DNA of 64,000 nt from UBA11524 sp965646445. Lineage in GTDB: Bacteria; Bacillota; Clostridia; Christensenellales; Aristaeellaceae. The stretch is from contig CBFFZW010000012.1 of the NCBI GenBank assembly GCA_965646445.1, forward strand, positions 6,160-70,159, read 5' to 3'. A program made the position numbers and the translations under genes. The notes below the pieces were generated by a model that saw only the letters and a program-made list of their open reading frames with translations, searched no databases and had not been told where the DNA came from. This document shows positions 57,244 to 64,000 of this stretch, piece by piece (position 1 is the stretch's first letter; each line of letters opens with the position of its first letter).

Positions 57244-57613
57244 AGAGGTTTGTCACTCTCTTGCAAGTAGCAACCCCATCTAGGGGCATCAACGGTCAAG
57301 ATGAACGGTGCATTTCATGCGCCGCCGTTGACAGCACTGCCCGGTCTTGCTTTATGGGTAATCAAGGAGGGCAAGCTCCAAGTGTGCTTGCCCTCCCTTT
57401 TAAATCTAGGGATAACGGTAATCGCACCTTTGGGACATTTTGTCCCACCAGTAGGGGACGGAGGACGAGGGACGGAGGTTTGTATACCTGCTGGTGCTCT
57501 CTGAAAACGAACGGGATTTTTGTTCCCGTCCGCTCACAAAAATCCTGCCCGTTTTCCTGCCAGTGTAAGCGGGGCGCAAACCGCATCGCACCCCGTTTAC
57601 CCTGTCAGCCGCG

Positions 57614-57645
57614 CCAGCAGGTATAACACACTACACCTTGCAAGC
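57614..57645 (-). other. oriT-like nick region for the MobV relaxase
   Basis: On the minus strand AGGTGTA-GTGTGT-TATACCT forms an imperfect inverted repeat around the core TAGTGTGTTA. This is the arrangement of the pMV158 oriT (arms around TAGTGTG/TTA, nicked by MobM, the MobV prototype). The relaxase encoded by this element is of the same family. Confidence 0.65.
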
Positions 57646-57866
57646 AAGGTCGTGTGCCAAAGGGGGCATAAGCCCCCTTTGGAAACCCCCGGTTTTGTCA
57701 GTGCGTGGCCACAGATTGCATTTCTTCATCTATGTCCTCACCCCATCCAAAACCTAAAGAAACGGCGCAGATCAGCCTATGAATGGTGGGCTGGTCTGCG
57801 TCATTTCTTTATTCGGCCTGTGGGCCGGAACGAGACAAGGTGCATATGGAGAATTGTATTTCCGGG

Positions 57867-57910
57867 TTGAAAATTTGTGTAATTCGGGTTATAATAAAAT
57901 TAACCCGAAT
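57867..57910 (+). promoter_or_regulatory. Promoter with palindromic operator of the recombinase operon
   Basis: TTGAAA (57867-57872), 17 bases, TATAAT (57890-57895). The perfect inverted repeat ATTCGGGTTA / TAACCCGAAT (57882-57891 and 57901-57910) overlaps the -10, so the XRE protein encoded next can repress its own operon. Confidence 0.8.
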
Positions 57911-57923
57911 AGGAGGTTGGAAG

Positions 57924-58277
57924 ATGAAAGAAGTGGGTAAGCGTTTGAAGGCCCTGCGGGAGAGTATCGGCCTTTCACAGGTAAAAATGGCTGAGGCCAT
58001 CGGCTCCACACAGTCCAGTATCAACCGCTATGAGAATGGGCAGTCCACCCCATCTGTGAAACTATTCCGCCGCTATGCAGATTACTTTGATGTATCCTTA
58101 GATTATATCTTTGCCCGGACGGACAAGCCCCAGGGAGTAATATACGAGTTTAAGCCTAAAGCCGCTCCAGAGCGTGAGGAAATGCGGCGCTTTATTGAGA
58201 TGTGCTTTGACCCACAATCTCCTATGAACGAAAAGCTAAAGGAAACACTGTTCCGTATGATGGAGGATGGAGAATGA
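57924..58277 (+). CDS. XRE-family regulator of the recombinase operon
   Basis: The ATG with AGGAGGTTGG upstream gives 117 residues. Residues 7-63 are an XRE helix-turn-helix (LKALRESIGLSQVKMAEAIGSTQSSINRYENGQSTPSVKLFRRYADYFDVSLDYI). The C-terminus is charged and helical. A palindrome over its promoter suggests autoregulation. Its stop overlaps the next gene by four bases, and that gene overlaps the recombinase gene likewise, so it probably controls excision. Confidence 0.88.
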   Translation: MKEVGKRLKALRESIGLSQVKMAEAIGSTQSSINRYENGQSTPSVKLFRRYADYFDVSLDYIFARTDKPQGVIYEFKPKAAPEREEMRRFIEMCFDPQSPMNEKLKETLFRMMEDGE

Positions 58278-58987
58278 AGGTTATATATGAAAAAGAAATT
58301 TCTGCAATAAAAGACTGGCTACAGCGTACCAACGCCCAACTTTCAACAGGAGCCTTACCAGCGTTTCTCCAAACCGATTGTTGGAAAATACAAAATGAGT
58401 TGCAGACGATTTCGACAAATATTCAGTACGAATACCCATTTTATGGCCATGAATTATTAGAGATAAAGAACATACTTTTTTCTGCTCCCCAGCCCCCTTA
58501 TGGCATGATGCTGTTGAATTCAGCCGCGTTTGGAGAGCTTTTCATAATTATCAAACACATTTCTTCGGAACCGATAGATACTCGGTTTTGGCAGGACATT
58601 CACCCTCGAATCATTGCTGTTTCAAAAGGGCTGTTTTGTGATGGCCATTTTGCCGCCGCCGGTGAAGCCGCCATTAAAGAAGTTGAAACTCGAATGCGAG
58701 AATTGTTTAAGGAAGGAAAACCGAACTCTCCCATTCCTAAAGATGCAGCGGGTTTAATTGGCGCATTACTTTCAGACAATGGCTTCTATCAGTTTTGCGA
58801 TACATCAGAAATAAGCGGAGCCAATTTTCGTAAAGGTGTTAAGTCTATCTTTGAGGGTGCTTTTATGGCTTACCGGAACCCCTCTATGCACGCAAATCTA
58901 ACTTGCTCACAAAGAGAAGCTTTTGAACGGATCGTGCAGGCAAGTCAAATGATGGGTATTTTAACAAGCGGCGAGGTGAGAATATGA
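58274..58987 (+). CDS. TIGR02391 (Ymh) family protein
   Basis: A 237-residue protein in ATGA overlaps on both sides. The C-terminal half has the TIGR02391 pattern: GLFCDGHFAAAGEAAIKEVETRMRELF, then DAAGLIGALLS and FRKGVKSIFEGAFMAYRNPSMHANL (the RNP-H motif). Such domains occur in mobile elements and near defence genes, and resemble the HEPN class of helical RNase-like domains. Activity is not shown by the sequence. Tight coupling to the regulator and recombinase suggests a role in element maintenance or excision control. Confidence 0.75.
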   Translation: MKVIYEKEISAIKDWLQRTNAQLSTGALPAFLQTDCWKIQNELQTISTNIQYEYPFYGHELLEIKNILFSAPQPPYGMMLLNSAAFGELFIIIKHISSEPIDTRFWQDIHPRIIAVSKGLFCDGHFAAAGEAAIKEVETRMRELFKEGKPNSPIPKDAAGLIGALLSDNGFYQFCDTSEISGANFRKGVKSIFEGAFMAYRNPSMHANLTCSQREAFERIVQASQMMGILTSGEVRI

Positions 58988-60498
58988 AAGCCGTTATCTA
59001 TGCCCGCTATTCCTCCGACAACCAGCGGGAGGAAAGCATTGAGGGCCAGATTAGAGAGTGTACCGCCTTTGCCGAGAAGAACGGTATCACCATCCTGCGC
59101 CACTACATTGACCGGGCCTTTTCCGCCAAGACCGACAACCGCCCGGAATTTCAGAACATGATCAAGGACAGCGGCAAGCACTTATTCGATATGATTATCG
59201 TCTGGAAGCTGGACAGGTTTGCCCGCAACCGCTACGACAGCGCCCGCTACAAGGCCGCTCTGAAAAAGAACGGGGTCAAGGTGGTGTCCGCCACCGAGGT
59301 CATTTCCGACGGGGCCGAGGGCATCATTCTGGAAAGCGTGCTGGAGGGTTATGCCGAATACTACTCCGCTGACCTGTCCGAAAAGGTAGTTCGGGGCATG
59401 ACGGAGAATGCCTTGAAATCCAAGTATAACGGCGGCACCCGTCCTATCGGCTATCTGATTGACAGCGACCAGTATTTCCAGCTTGACCCGCTCACCGCCC
59501 CTTTTGTCCGTGAGGCGTTCCAGCGGTATGACGAGGGGGCCACTATGACCCAGATCCGGGACTGGCTCAACGAACAGGGTGTGAAGAATACACGGGGCCA
59601 GAAGATGACCTACAACAGCGTGCAGCACCTTTTGAGCAACCGCCGCTATATCGGAGAATACACCTACCGGGACATTGTGGTGCCGGATGGCATTCCCGCT
59701 ATTGTCCCCCAAGACCTCTTTGACCGGGTGCAGCAGAAACTGGCAAAGAACAAAAAGGCTCCGGCCCGCCACAAGGCTGAGGACGATTATCTGCTGACAA
59801 CCAAGCTGTTCTGCGGCTATTGCGGGGCCTATCTTTGCGGGGAGAGCGGCACCAGCCACACGGGGAATGTCCACCACTACTACAAGTGCGTGTCCGTGAA
59901 AAAGAAGCGCACCGAGTGCCATAAAAAATCTGTCCGTAAAGAGTGGATCGAGGATTTGGTGGTCAGCGAAACCATGAGAATGGTGATGGACGATAAGGCG
60001 ATTGAGGCCATCGTGTCCATGCTGATGGACTTGCAGGACAGAGAGAATGTCAATCTGCCGCTTTATGAACAGCAATTACGGGAAACGGACACGGCCATTC
60101 AAAACCTCTTGAACGCCATCCAGCAGGGGATTTTAACCAAGTCCACGAAAGGCCGTCTGGAAGAACTGGAAGCCACGAAAGGGGAACTGGAAACCAAGAT
60201 AGCCTGCGAGAAACTGGCGAAGCCCAAGGTGAGCGCCGAGTTTATGACCTTCTGGCTCCACCGCTTCCGCAAGCTAGATGTACGGCAAAAGTCCCACCGC
60301 AAGATGCTGATTGACACTTTTATCAATGCCATTTTCCTGTACGATGACAAAATGGTGATAACCTTCAACTACAAGGAAGGGACAACGACCATCACTTTTG
60401 ATGACCTCAAAACCGCATTGGCCGATCAGAAAACAGGTTCGGATTTGGATTGCTCAACTGCACCAAACTCCGAACGATCAACTGTTCGGAGTTTTTAA
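58984..60498 (+). CDS. Large serine recombinase of the element, running through attR
   Basis: A 504-residue protein. The N-terminal resolvase domain (MKAVIYARYSSDNQREESIEGQIREC, catalytic Ser in YSS; IVWKLDRFARNRYDSARY) is followed by the recombinase domain (GYLIDSDQYFQLDP to NRRYIGEYTYRD). A zinc ribbon (LFCGYCGAYLCGESG to HYYKCVS and CHKKSV) and a coiled coil come next. The last codons before the attR core read SDLDCSTAPN. Beyond it the frame uses the tRNA-Leu terminator for nine codons (SERSTVRSF). In the excised circle the frame would instead continue into 50995-51144. Its start overlaps the TIGR02391 gene by four bases. Confidence 0.92.
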   Translation: MKAVIYARYSSDNQREESIEGQIRECTAFAEKNGITILRHYIDRAFSAKTDNRPEFQNMIKDSGKHLFDMIIVWKLDRFARNRYDSARYKAALKKNGVKVVSATEVISDGAEGIILESVLEGYAEYYSADLSEKVVRGMTENALKSKYNGGTRPIGYLIDSDQYFQLDPLTAPFVREAFQRYDEGATMTQIRDWLNEQGVKNTRGQKMTYNSVQHLLSNRRYIGEYTYRDIVVPDGIPAIVPQDLFDRVQQKLAKNKKAPARHKAEDDYLLTTKLFCGYCGAYLCGESGTSHTGNVHHYYKCVSVKKKRTECHKKSVRKEWIEDLVVSETMRMVMDDKAIEAIVSMLMDLQDRENVNLPLYEQQLRETDTAIQNLLNAIQQGILTKSTKGRLEELEATKGELETKIACEKLAKPKVSAEFMTFWLHRFRKLDVRQKSHRKMLIDTFINAIFLYDDKMVITFNYKEGTTTITFDDLKTALADQKTGSDLDCSTAPNSERSTVRSF

Positions 60499-60500
60499 TA
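60460..60500 (+). other. attR core followed by the original tRNA-Leu terminator
   Basis: GCACCAAAC (60460-60468) is the right copy of the core. Directly after it CTCCGAAC-GATCAACT-GTTCGGAG-TTTTT forms a terminator hairpin that once followed tRNA-Leu. The 265 bases from here to 60765 hold no gene, only AT-rich sequence with repeated CGAAC and GATGACA words. Confidence 0.75.
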
Positions 60501-60765
60501 TTCGTTGTATATTCCGAACGTTTAATTGATATGTAAGCCTTGAACATTCGGATCTGTCGTTTTAAATTAACGTTTATTCGGGCAAAAAAACGCAGTGATG
60601 ACACAAGTGATGACATGAAATTGGTGCTGAAAGACGTACGTAGCCACAATAATTCAGCAGCTGAGGAGTGCAGCAGATAAGGATTTAAGGCAACTTATAT
60701 CTTGCATTAGGCACACTGCAGAGCGTTTGCAAAGTGCTGCATAAAACTAGTAAAATGAACCTTCT

Positions 60766-61187
60766 TTATTGTTCGTCTCCAAAAAGAGTTAACATTTTAC
60801 TATTTACCGTATTGGCAACTTCCTTCTGTTTTTCCCTCATCGTATGCTGATAAACCTTTTTCAAAGTGGCTGGCGTCGAATACCCCATTCGTTCCATCGC
60901 ATATTTATCAGGCACTCCAAGCGCCAACAAGATAGCCCTAATTCATTTCGGATATCTATAAACTCTTTGGAAATAGTATCAGGAAGTCTATCAATAATAA
61001 ATTCAGATTTCGATTTATAGCCTAACAATTTTGTTATAATAAACGGAGCTACTTCAACTTGGCGTCTGCTTTTACCAGTTTTTGTTGCTTCTCGAACAAC
61101 CCATTTGCCGTGCTCATTCATCACAACGGTTCTTCGAATTGTTATATCAAGAGCTGCATCCGCATTCAGGTTTTTGAAGCAATACAA
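60766..61187 (-). pseudogene. Relic of a tyrosine integrase (C-terminal part, frameshifted)
   Basis: One minus-strand frame (ADAALDITIRRTVVMNEHGKWVVREATKTGKSRRQVEVAPFIITKLL) carries the middle of a phage-type integrase. A second frame continues with LLALGVPDKYAMERMGYSTPATLKKVYQHTMREKQKEVANTVNSKMLTLFGDEQ and a TAA, including the Tyr nucleophile in VYQHT. The joint near 60935 lacks the RHT box, so a short stretch was lost. The N-terminal half is absent. It marks an older element that also used this tRNA-Leu. Confidence 0.82.
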
Positions 61188-61206
61188 AAATGGAGGGCTG
61201 TATCCA

Positions 61207-62070
61207 ATGAGACAAATGATATCGGATGATCTGTATAAATTTTGTTACTTTTATGATCGTTTAGGATTCTATCACTATCTTTCTCAACTTGCGCTGCCAG
61301 AACCCTGGCGCTTTTTGCACCCAACATTTGAGACAACCAACATAGAAACGCCTATTTTAGAAAAGTATATTCGCAGTGTGTTCCGGCATCTGGCTATCTC
61401 ATATAACAATACGCCGGTCGATGCTGATGTGGATCAGATTCTATTTCTGCGTGGTACCTGGCTATGCTTTCATACAGGGCTGTACACTTCGTACTTTGAA
61501 CCCATTTATGCGCTGATGGAGGGTAACCGATGGCCGGAAGCGAAATTTGCCTGGGTGTTTAAAGGCTTCTACGAAAAATCCTCCCCCTATCTTCGCTGCA
61601 TCCCGATTTTACCTGACAAGCCGGTCTTTGCCCATCTATTTGAAGCGTTTCATCCGGAGTGGAATATTCGGATTCACTATGCTCACATTCTTGAAAATCC
61701 TGATAATTTGCAGCGTATCCCGGAAAAAATCAGGCAAATGGATAATCTGCCTTTATTGATGGACGCCGCTGTTCGCTATGCTCAGCATCTTGTATCGATG
61801 GATATTGGCATCGCTGTTCCTCAGTTTTATGCAGGAAAGGTACAATATCTTGTGCCTATCTGTTTGACCGGCCTGCGCCACTGCGATCTGGCTTTGACTT
61901 TGACCCCTTGTGATGGAACCTATTTGGGCACAACTTGCCTGACATTAGAAATGGCCTACAACAATGCGCGATTATTATATAAACCCTCTGCTCCATGGCT
62001 TTCAAGCCTGGTTGATCCAGAAGCAGGCAACTATACTTTTGCTTATCAACCTATTTTTTCCATCTCATAA
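61207..62070 (+). CDS. DUF3825 domain protein
   Basis: The chosen ATG (TGGAGGG upstream) gives 287 residues. The C-terminal two thirds match DUF3825: FYEKSSPYLRCIPILPDKPVFAHLFEAFHPEWNIRIHYAHILENPDNLQRIPEKIR, then LLMDAAVRYAQHLVSMDIGIAVPQFYAGKVQYLVPICLTG and CDLALTLTPCDGTYLGTTCLTLEMAYNNARLL. The family is found in bacterial genomes near mobile DNA and has no firm function. The gene starts just where the integrase relic breaks off, so it probably arrived with the older island. Confidence 0.82.
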   Translation: MRQMISDDLYKFCYFYDRLGFYHYLSQLALPEPWRFLHPTFETTNIETPILEKYIRSVFRHLAISYNNTPVDADVDQILFLRGTWLCFHTGLYTSYFEPIYALMEGNRWPEAKFAWVFKGFYEKSSPYLRCIPILPDKPVFAHLFEAFHPEWNIRIHYAHILENPDNLQRIPEKIRQMDNLPLLMDAAVRYAQHLVSMDIGIAVPQFYAGKVQYLVPICLTGLRHCDLALTLTPCDGTYLGTTCLTLEMAYNNARLLYKPSAPWLSSLVDPEAGNYTFAYQPIFSIS

Positions 62071-62105
62071 AATCTTTCTTGCCATATTAACATATGGTCT
62101 GTATG

Positions 62106-62348
62106 TCAGTCGGGCCCCTTTCGCCTCTTCGAATACGGCCTGCTTTCTTCTGTTCGACCCAATAAGTAGTCTGTTGACGTATCCAACAGATCAGCTAATG
62201 CGGACAGCATTTCAATCGTCATTCTCCGATGGCCGTTTTCATAGAGAGAATACATGGCTCCTGACATGCCGAAGCATTTTCCTACATCCTTTTGCGTCAG
62301 CCCCTTATCTCTGCGCAATTCTTTCAACAAATCACTGTAGATTGCCAT
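62106..62348 (-). CDS. XRE-family HTH regulator
   Basis: An 80-residue protein that is one XRE helix-turn-helix (LLKELRRDKGLTQKDVGKCFGMSGAMYSLYENGHRRMTIEMLSALADLLDTSTDYLLGR) with a basic tail. The ribosome site is weak. It converges with the DUF3825 gene, 35 bases apart, and faces away from the surface-protein gene. A role as regulator of the old island is likely but not shown. Confidence 0.85.
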   Translation of the reverse strand: MAIYSDLLKELRRDKGLTQKDVGKCFGMSGAMYSLYENGHRRMTIEMLSALADLLDTSTDYLLGRTEESRPYSKRRKGPD

Positions 62349-62482
62349 GCTCTACACCGACCTTTGCATATGGTGTTAAGAGTATGGCATGTTTTTGCAA
62401 TTGTATGTTGGAATTTAGCACCAGTTGCAAAGTCCTATGCTGTGTTAACATCCTTTATTTTCCTGAATTTCTATAAAACGGA

Positions 62483-62511
62483 TTGACAGTATATAACGTA
62501 TGTCTTATAAT
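62483..62511 (+). promoter_or_regulatory. Promoter of the surface-protein gene
   Basis: TTGACA (62483-62488), 17 bases, TATAAT (62506-62511): a full consensus pair about 100 bases before the start codon. Confidence 0.8.
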
Positions 62512-62609
62512 TAAATGTGTAAAAAATTCTATAAGTATACTCCAATACCTGTAGCATTCAATGATGCTGCGCTCATCATTGAGATGGATAACCCAAGGGA
62601 GGCTTCAAG

Positions 62610-64000
62610 ATGAACTTCAAGCGTGGCGCATCTTTGCTTCTATCTTTTGTACTAGCTGTGCAGACTCCTGCAGCGCTGGCAGCAGAAGCTTGCGGCAGTG
62701 AGGACGGCGCTCCACGTCTGCATACCGTCACGCTGACGGCAGACGAATATACGGGGGAGCTTATGCCGCTTGACAGCGCATACAGCGCCATGACAGATGA
62801 AGGGGATTATCTGTGCAACGCCAATGGCGTGGTGAATACGCGGGTGGAGAGTGTCTATCAGGCAGATCAGAAACTGGTTTCCGTATCGTTTGCGGGAACC
62901 AGTTTTGCATTTGCACCTCAAATGCTGGACGTCTATACGCCGCCGGTGCTGGAAACAGCTTCACCGGAGGATGAAAGCGAGAACGCTTTATTATCGGAGA
63001 AGAGTGAAACACCAGCGCCCAGCGAGGCTCCCGCTGCCACGCCGCTGTTGCTATCGGAAGGTTATGCCCGCACGCTCGGTCAGGTCGCGGTTTACAAAGC
63101 GGCTGAAGAGGATGAACCATTAGGCATGCTGCCTGAAGCCGCTGTGGTTTATGTTGCTTCGGTATCAGAAGCATGGGCGAAAGTTGCTTTTGATACGGAA
63201 AGCGGATTGGTAGAGGGCTTTGCCAATTGTCAGTCTCTGGTTAATTTGACTGAAGCAGAAGTGCAACAGGCACGACAAAATGCGCAAGCCCAGTCTGAAA
63301 CTTGTACTTATCAGGGAAACCCGCTGCCGCGCATTAGCGGATATGCTTCTAACGTACAGCCAACTGAGCAGCCTGACGCTACAATCGAACCTATGGCAAC
63401 ACAAACACCCGAAGAGACTGAAGCCGCTGAAGATCCTGCTTCCACACCGGAAGCTGACAATACTCCGGATGTACGGCCGACAGAGCTGCCAACTCCGGAA
63501 GCACCGGCAGAACCAACGGATGAACCAGCCGCTTACCCAACCATTGAACCCACTGCCGCGGCAACACAGACGCCGGCGGATACGTCAATACCAGAATCAA
63601 CACAGATCCCCGGAGAAGAATCTTCTGCTGAGCCGTCGAATCCTCCGACGCCCGAACCAACGCAAGCTCCCAAAGAAGAGTTGCCCCTTGAACCACAGAA
63701 TCCGTCAACACCCGAACCAACACAAGAACCCGTAGCTGAACCAACCGCAGAACCCATAGAGGAACCAGAGGAAACGGTTACGCCTGAGACAGAGCCTCAG
63801 CCAGAATCGTCTGAAGCCAATCCTTCTGTCACAACCGAAGCGCGTCGAGGAATCGACTCTTGGCTTCGCTGGATGATTCCCGCAGCCCGTGCCGAAGAGA
63901 CCCGGCCTTCCAGCATTGTCGGCCAGCGGATCCGCGGCAAGGCGCGGTCGGCTGTCGGCGGGGTCAGCGCCGTTGTATATCCCGGCCTGTTCGACGCGGT
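62610..64000 (+). CDS. Large secreted surface protein with Pro/Glu/Thr-rich stalk (partial)
   Basis: The ATG with AAGGGAGG upstream opens a frame that runs 463 codons off the right edge. A signal peptide (FKRGASLLLSFVLAVQTPAALA) is followed by a small domain (residues about 30-110) and an SH3-like stretch (GYARTLGQVAVYKAAEEDEPLGMLPEAAVVYVASVSEAWAKVAFD). Then come about 170 residues rich in Pro, Glu, Thr and Ala, with irregular repeats such as PSTPEPTQEP. Near the edge the composition changes to SIVGQRIRGKARSAVGGVSAVVYPG, the start of a new domain. It is likely a cell-surface or cell-wall protein. Its full role lies outside the window. Confidence 0.75.
   Translation, partial: MNFKRGASLLLSFVLAVQTPAALAAEACGSEDGAPRLHTVTLTADEYTGELMPLDSAYSAMTDEGDYLCNANGVVNTRVESVYQADQKLVSVSFAGTSFAFAPQMLDVYTPPVLETASPEDESENALLSEKSETPAPSEAPAATPLLLSEGYARTLGQVAVYKAAEEDEPLGMLPEAAVVYVASVSEAWAKVAFDTESGLVEGFANCQSLVNLTEAEVQQARQNAQAQSETCTYQGNPLPRISGYASNVQPTEQPDATIEPMATQTPEETEAAEDPASTPEADNTPDVRPTELPTPEAPAEPTDEPAAYPTIEPTAAATQTPADTSIPESTQIPGEESSAEPSNPPTPEPTQAPKEELPLEPQNPSTPEPTQEPVAEPTAEPIEEPEETVTPETEPQPESSEANPSVTTEARRGIDSWLRWMIPAARAEETRPSSIVGQRIRGKARSAVGGVSAVVYPGLFDA

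Larger units (their letters stand above)
57244..57923. other. Non-coding region with terminator and oriT-like site
   Basis: About 680 bases without a credible gene. It holds a terminator hairpin (GAGGGCAAGC with GCTTGCCCTC, 57366-57402), further inverted repeats (GGGACATTTTGTCCC at 57431-57445, GGGATTTTTGTTCCC near 57514, AAAGGGGGC with GCCCCCTTT near 57659), an oriT-like site and the promoter of the regulator gene. Confidence 0.6.
50995..60459. mobile_element. Integrative mobilizable element in tRNA-Leu carrying restriction-modification and Shedu-like defence genes
   Basis: About 9.5 kb bounded by the GCACCAAAC direct repeat. It carries MobV relaxase, an oriT-like site, small regulators, a sigma-like factor, a C5-methyltransferase, a NotI-like endonuclease, a Shedu-like nuclease, an XRE regulator, a TIGR02391 protein and a large serine recombinase. 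There are no conjugation-channel genes, so transfer would need a helper. GC content drops sharply in the defence genes. Confidence 0.85.

Noticed and set aside
57231..57626. Open frame of 131 codons after the Shedu-like gene
   Set aside because: No ribosome site, Cys/Arg-rich nonsense composition, and it crosses a terminator hairpin and several inverted repeats. Treated as non-coding.

Overview
The window is GC-rich (about 60% outside the newer insertions) with compact, translationally coupled operons. Genes carry strong AGGAGG-type ribosome sites and TTGACA/TATAAT promoters. The content is three CUT1 sugar-ABC systems, a GH42 galactosidase, Big_2 and PepSY-like secreted proteins, and Firmicutes-type phage and mobilizable elements. 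This fits an uncultured intestinal Clostridia. No rRNA or other marker allows a finer placement.

Layout: (1) 1-6353 is the early end of a prophage: ATPases, an antirepressor with a frameshift, divergent cro/repressor, a DUF4236 protein and an integrase abutting the 3' remnant of a tRNA-Ser. (2) 6519-10497 is a small chromosomal sugar locus whose second permease gene is cut off in mid-gene. (3) About 10497-22390 is a second, stripped prophage: portal, MuF fused to a PBECR-type nuclease, a likely structured RNA with its own promoter, scaffold, decoration, capsid, connectors, then directly lysin and holins. There is no terminase, and the tail module appears deleted through a chimeric ORF. Five odd low-complexity genes follow, then tRNA-Pro and tRNA-Thr. 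(4) 22858-35350 is one long leftward operon under a LacI regulator: sugar importer, HAD phosphatase, two ADP-ribosylglycohydrolase-fold proteins, a PhnP-like metallo-hydrolase, an AtuA/DUF4387 pair and an esterase. (5) 35701-50716 holds GH42, secreted proteins, a third importer with a third ADP-ribosylglycohydrolase-fold protein and an AraC regulator, TauE, and aconitase. (6) 50995-60459 is an integrative mobilizable element in the 3' end of tRNA-Leu carrying MobV, a C5-methyltransferase, a NotI-like endonuclease, a Shedu-like nuclease and a large serine recombinase. (7) 60766-64000 holds an integrase relic, a DUF3825 protein, a regulator and a large surface protein that runs off the end.

The most striking observation concerns the serine recombinase of the mobilizable element. 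The 9-bp direct repeat GCACCAAAC (50986-50994 and 60460-60468) gives exact element ends, and the recombinase gene runs across the right one. In the integrated state its last 9 codons come from the tRNA-Leu terminator. In the excised circle the same frame would continue across the joint into 49 codons at the left end (50995-51144), ending in a Lys/Arg-rich tail. Integration therefore swaps the C-terminus of its own recombinase. Other points are the promoter-driven structured RNA next to the phage toxin, the deleted tail module, palindromic repeats that have become the ends of phage proteins, and the repeated link between sugar importers and ADP-ribosylglycohydrolase-fold enzymes.
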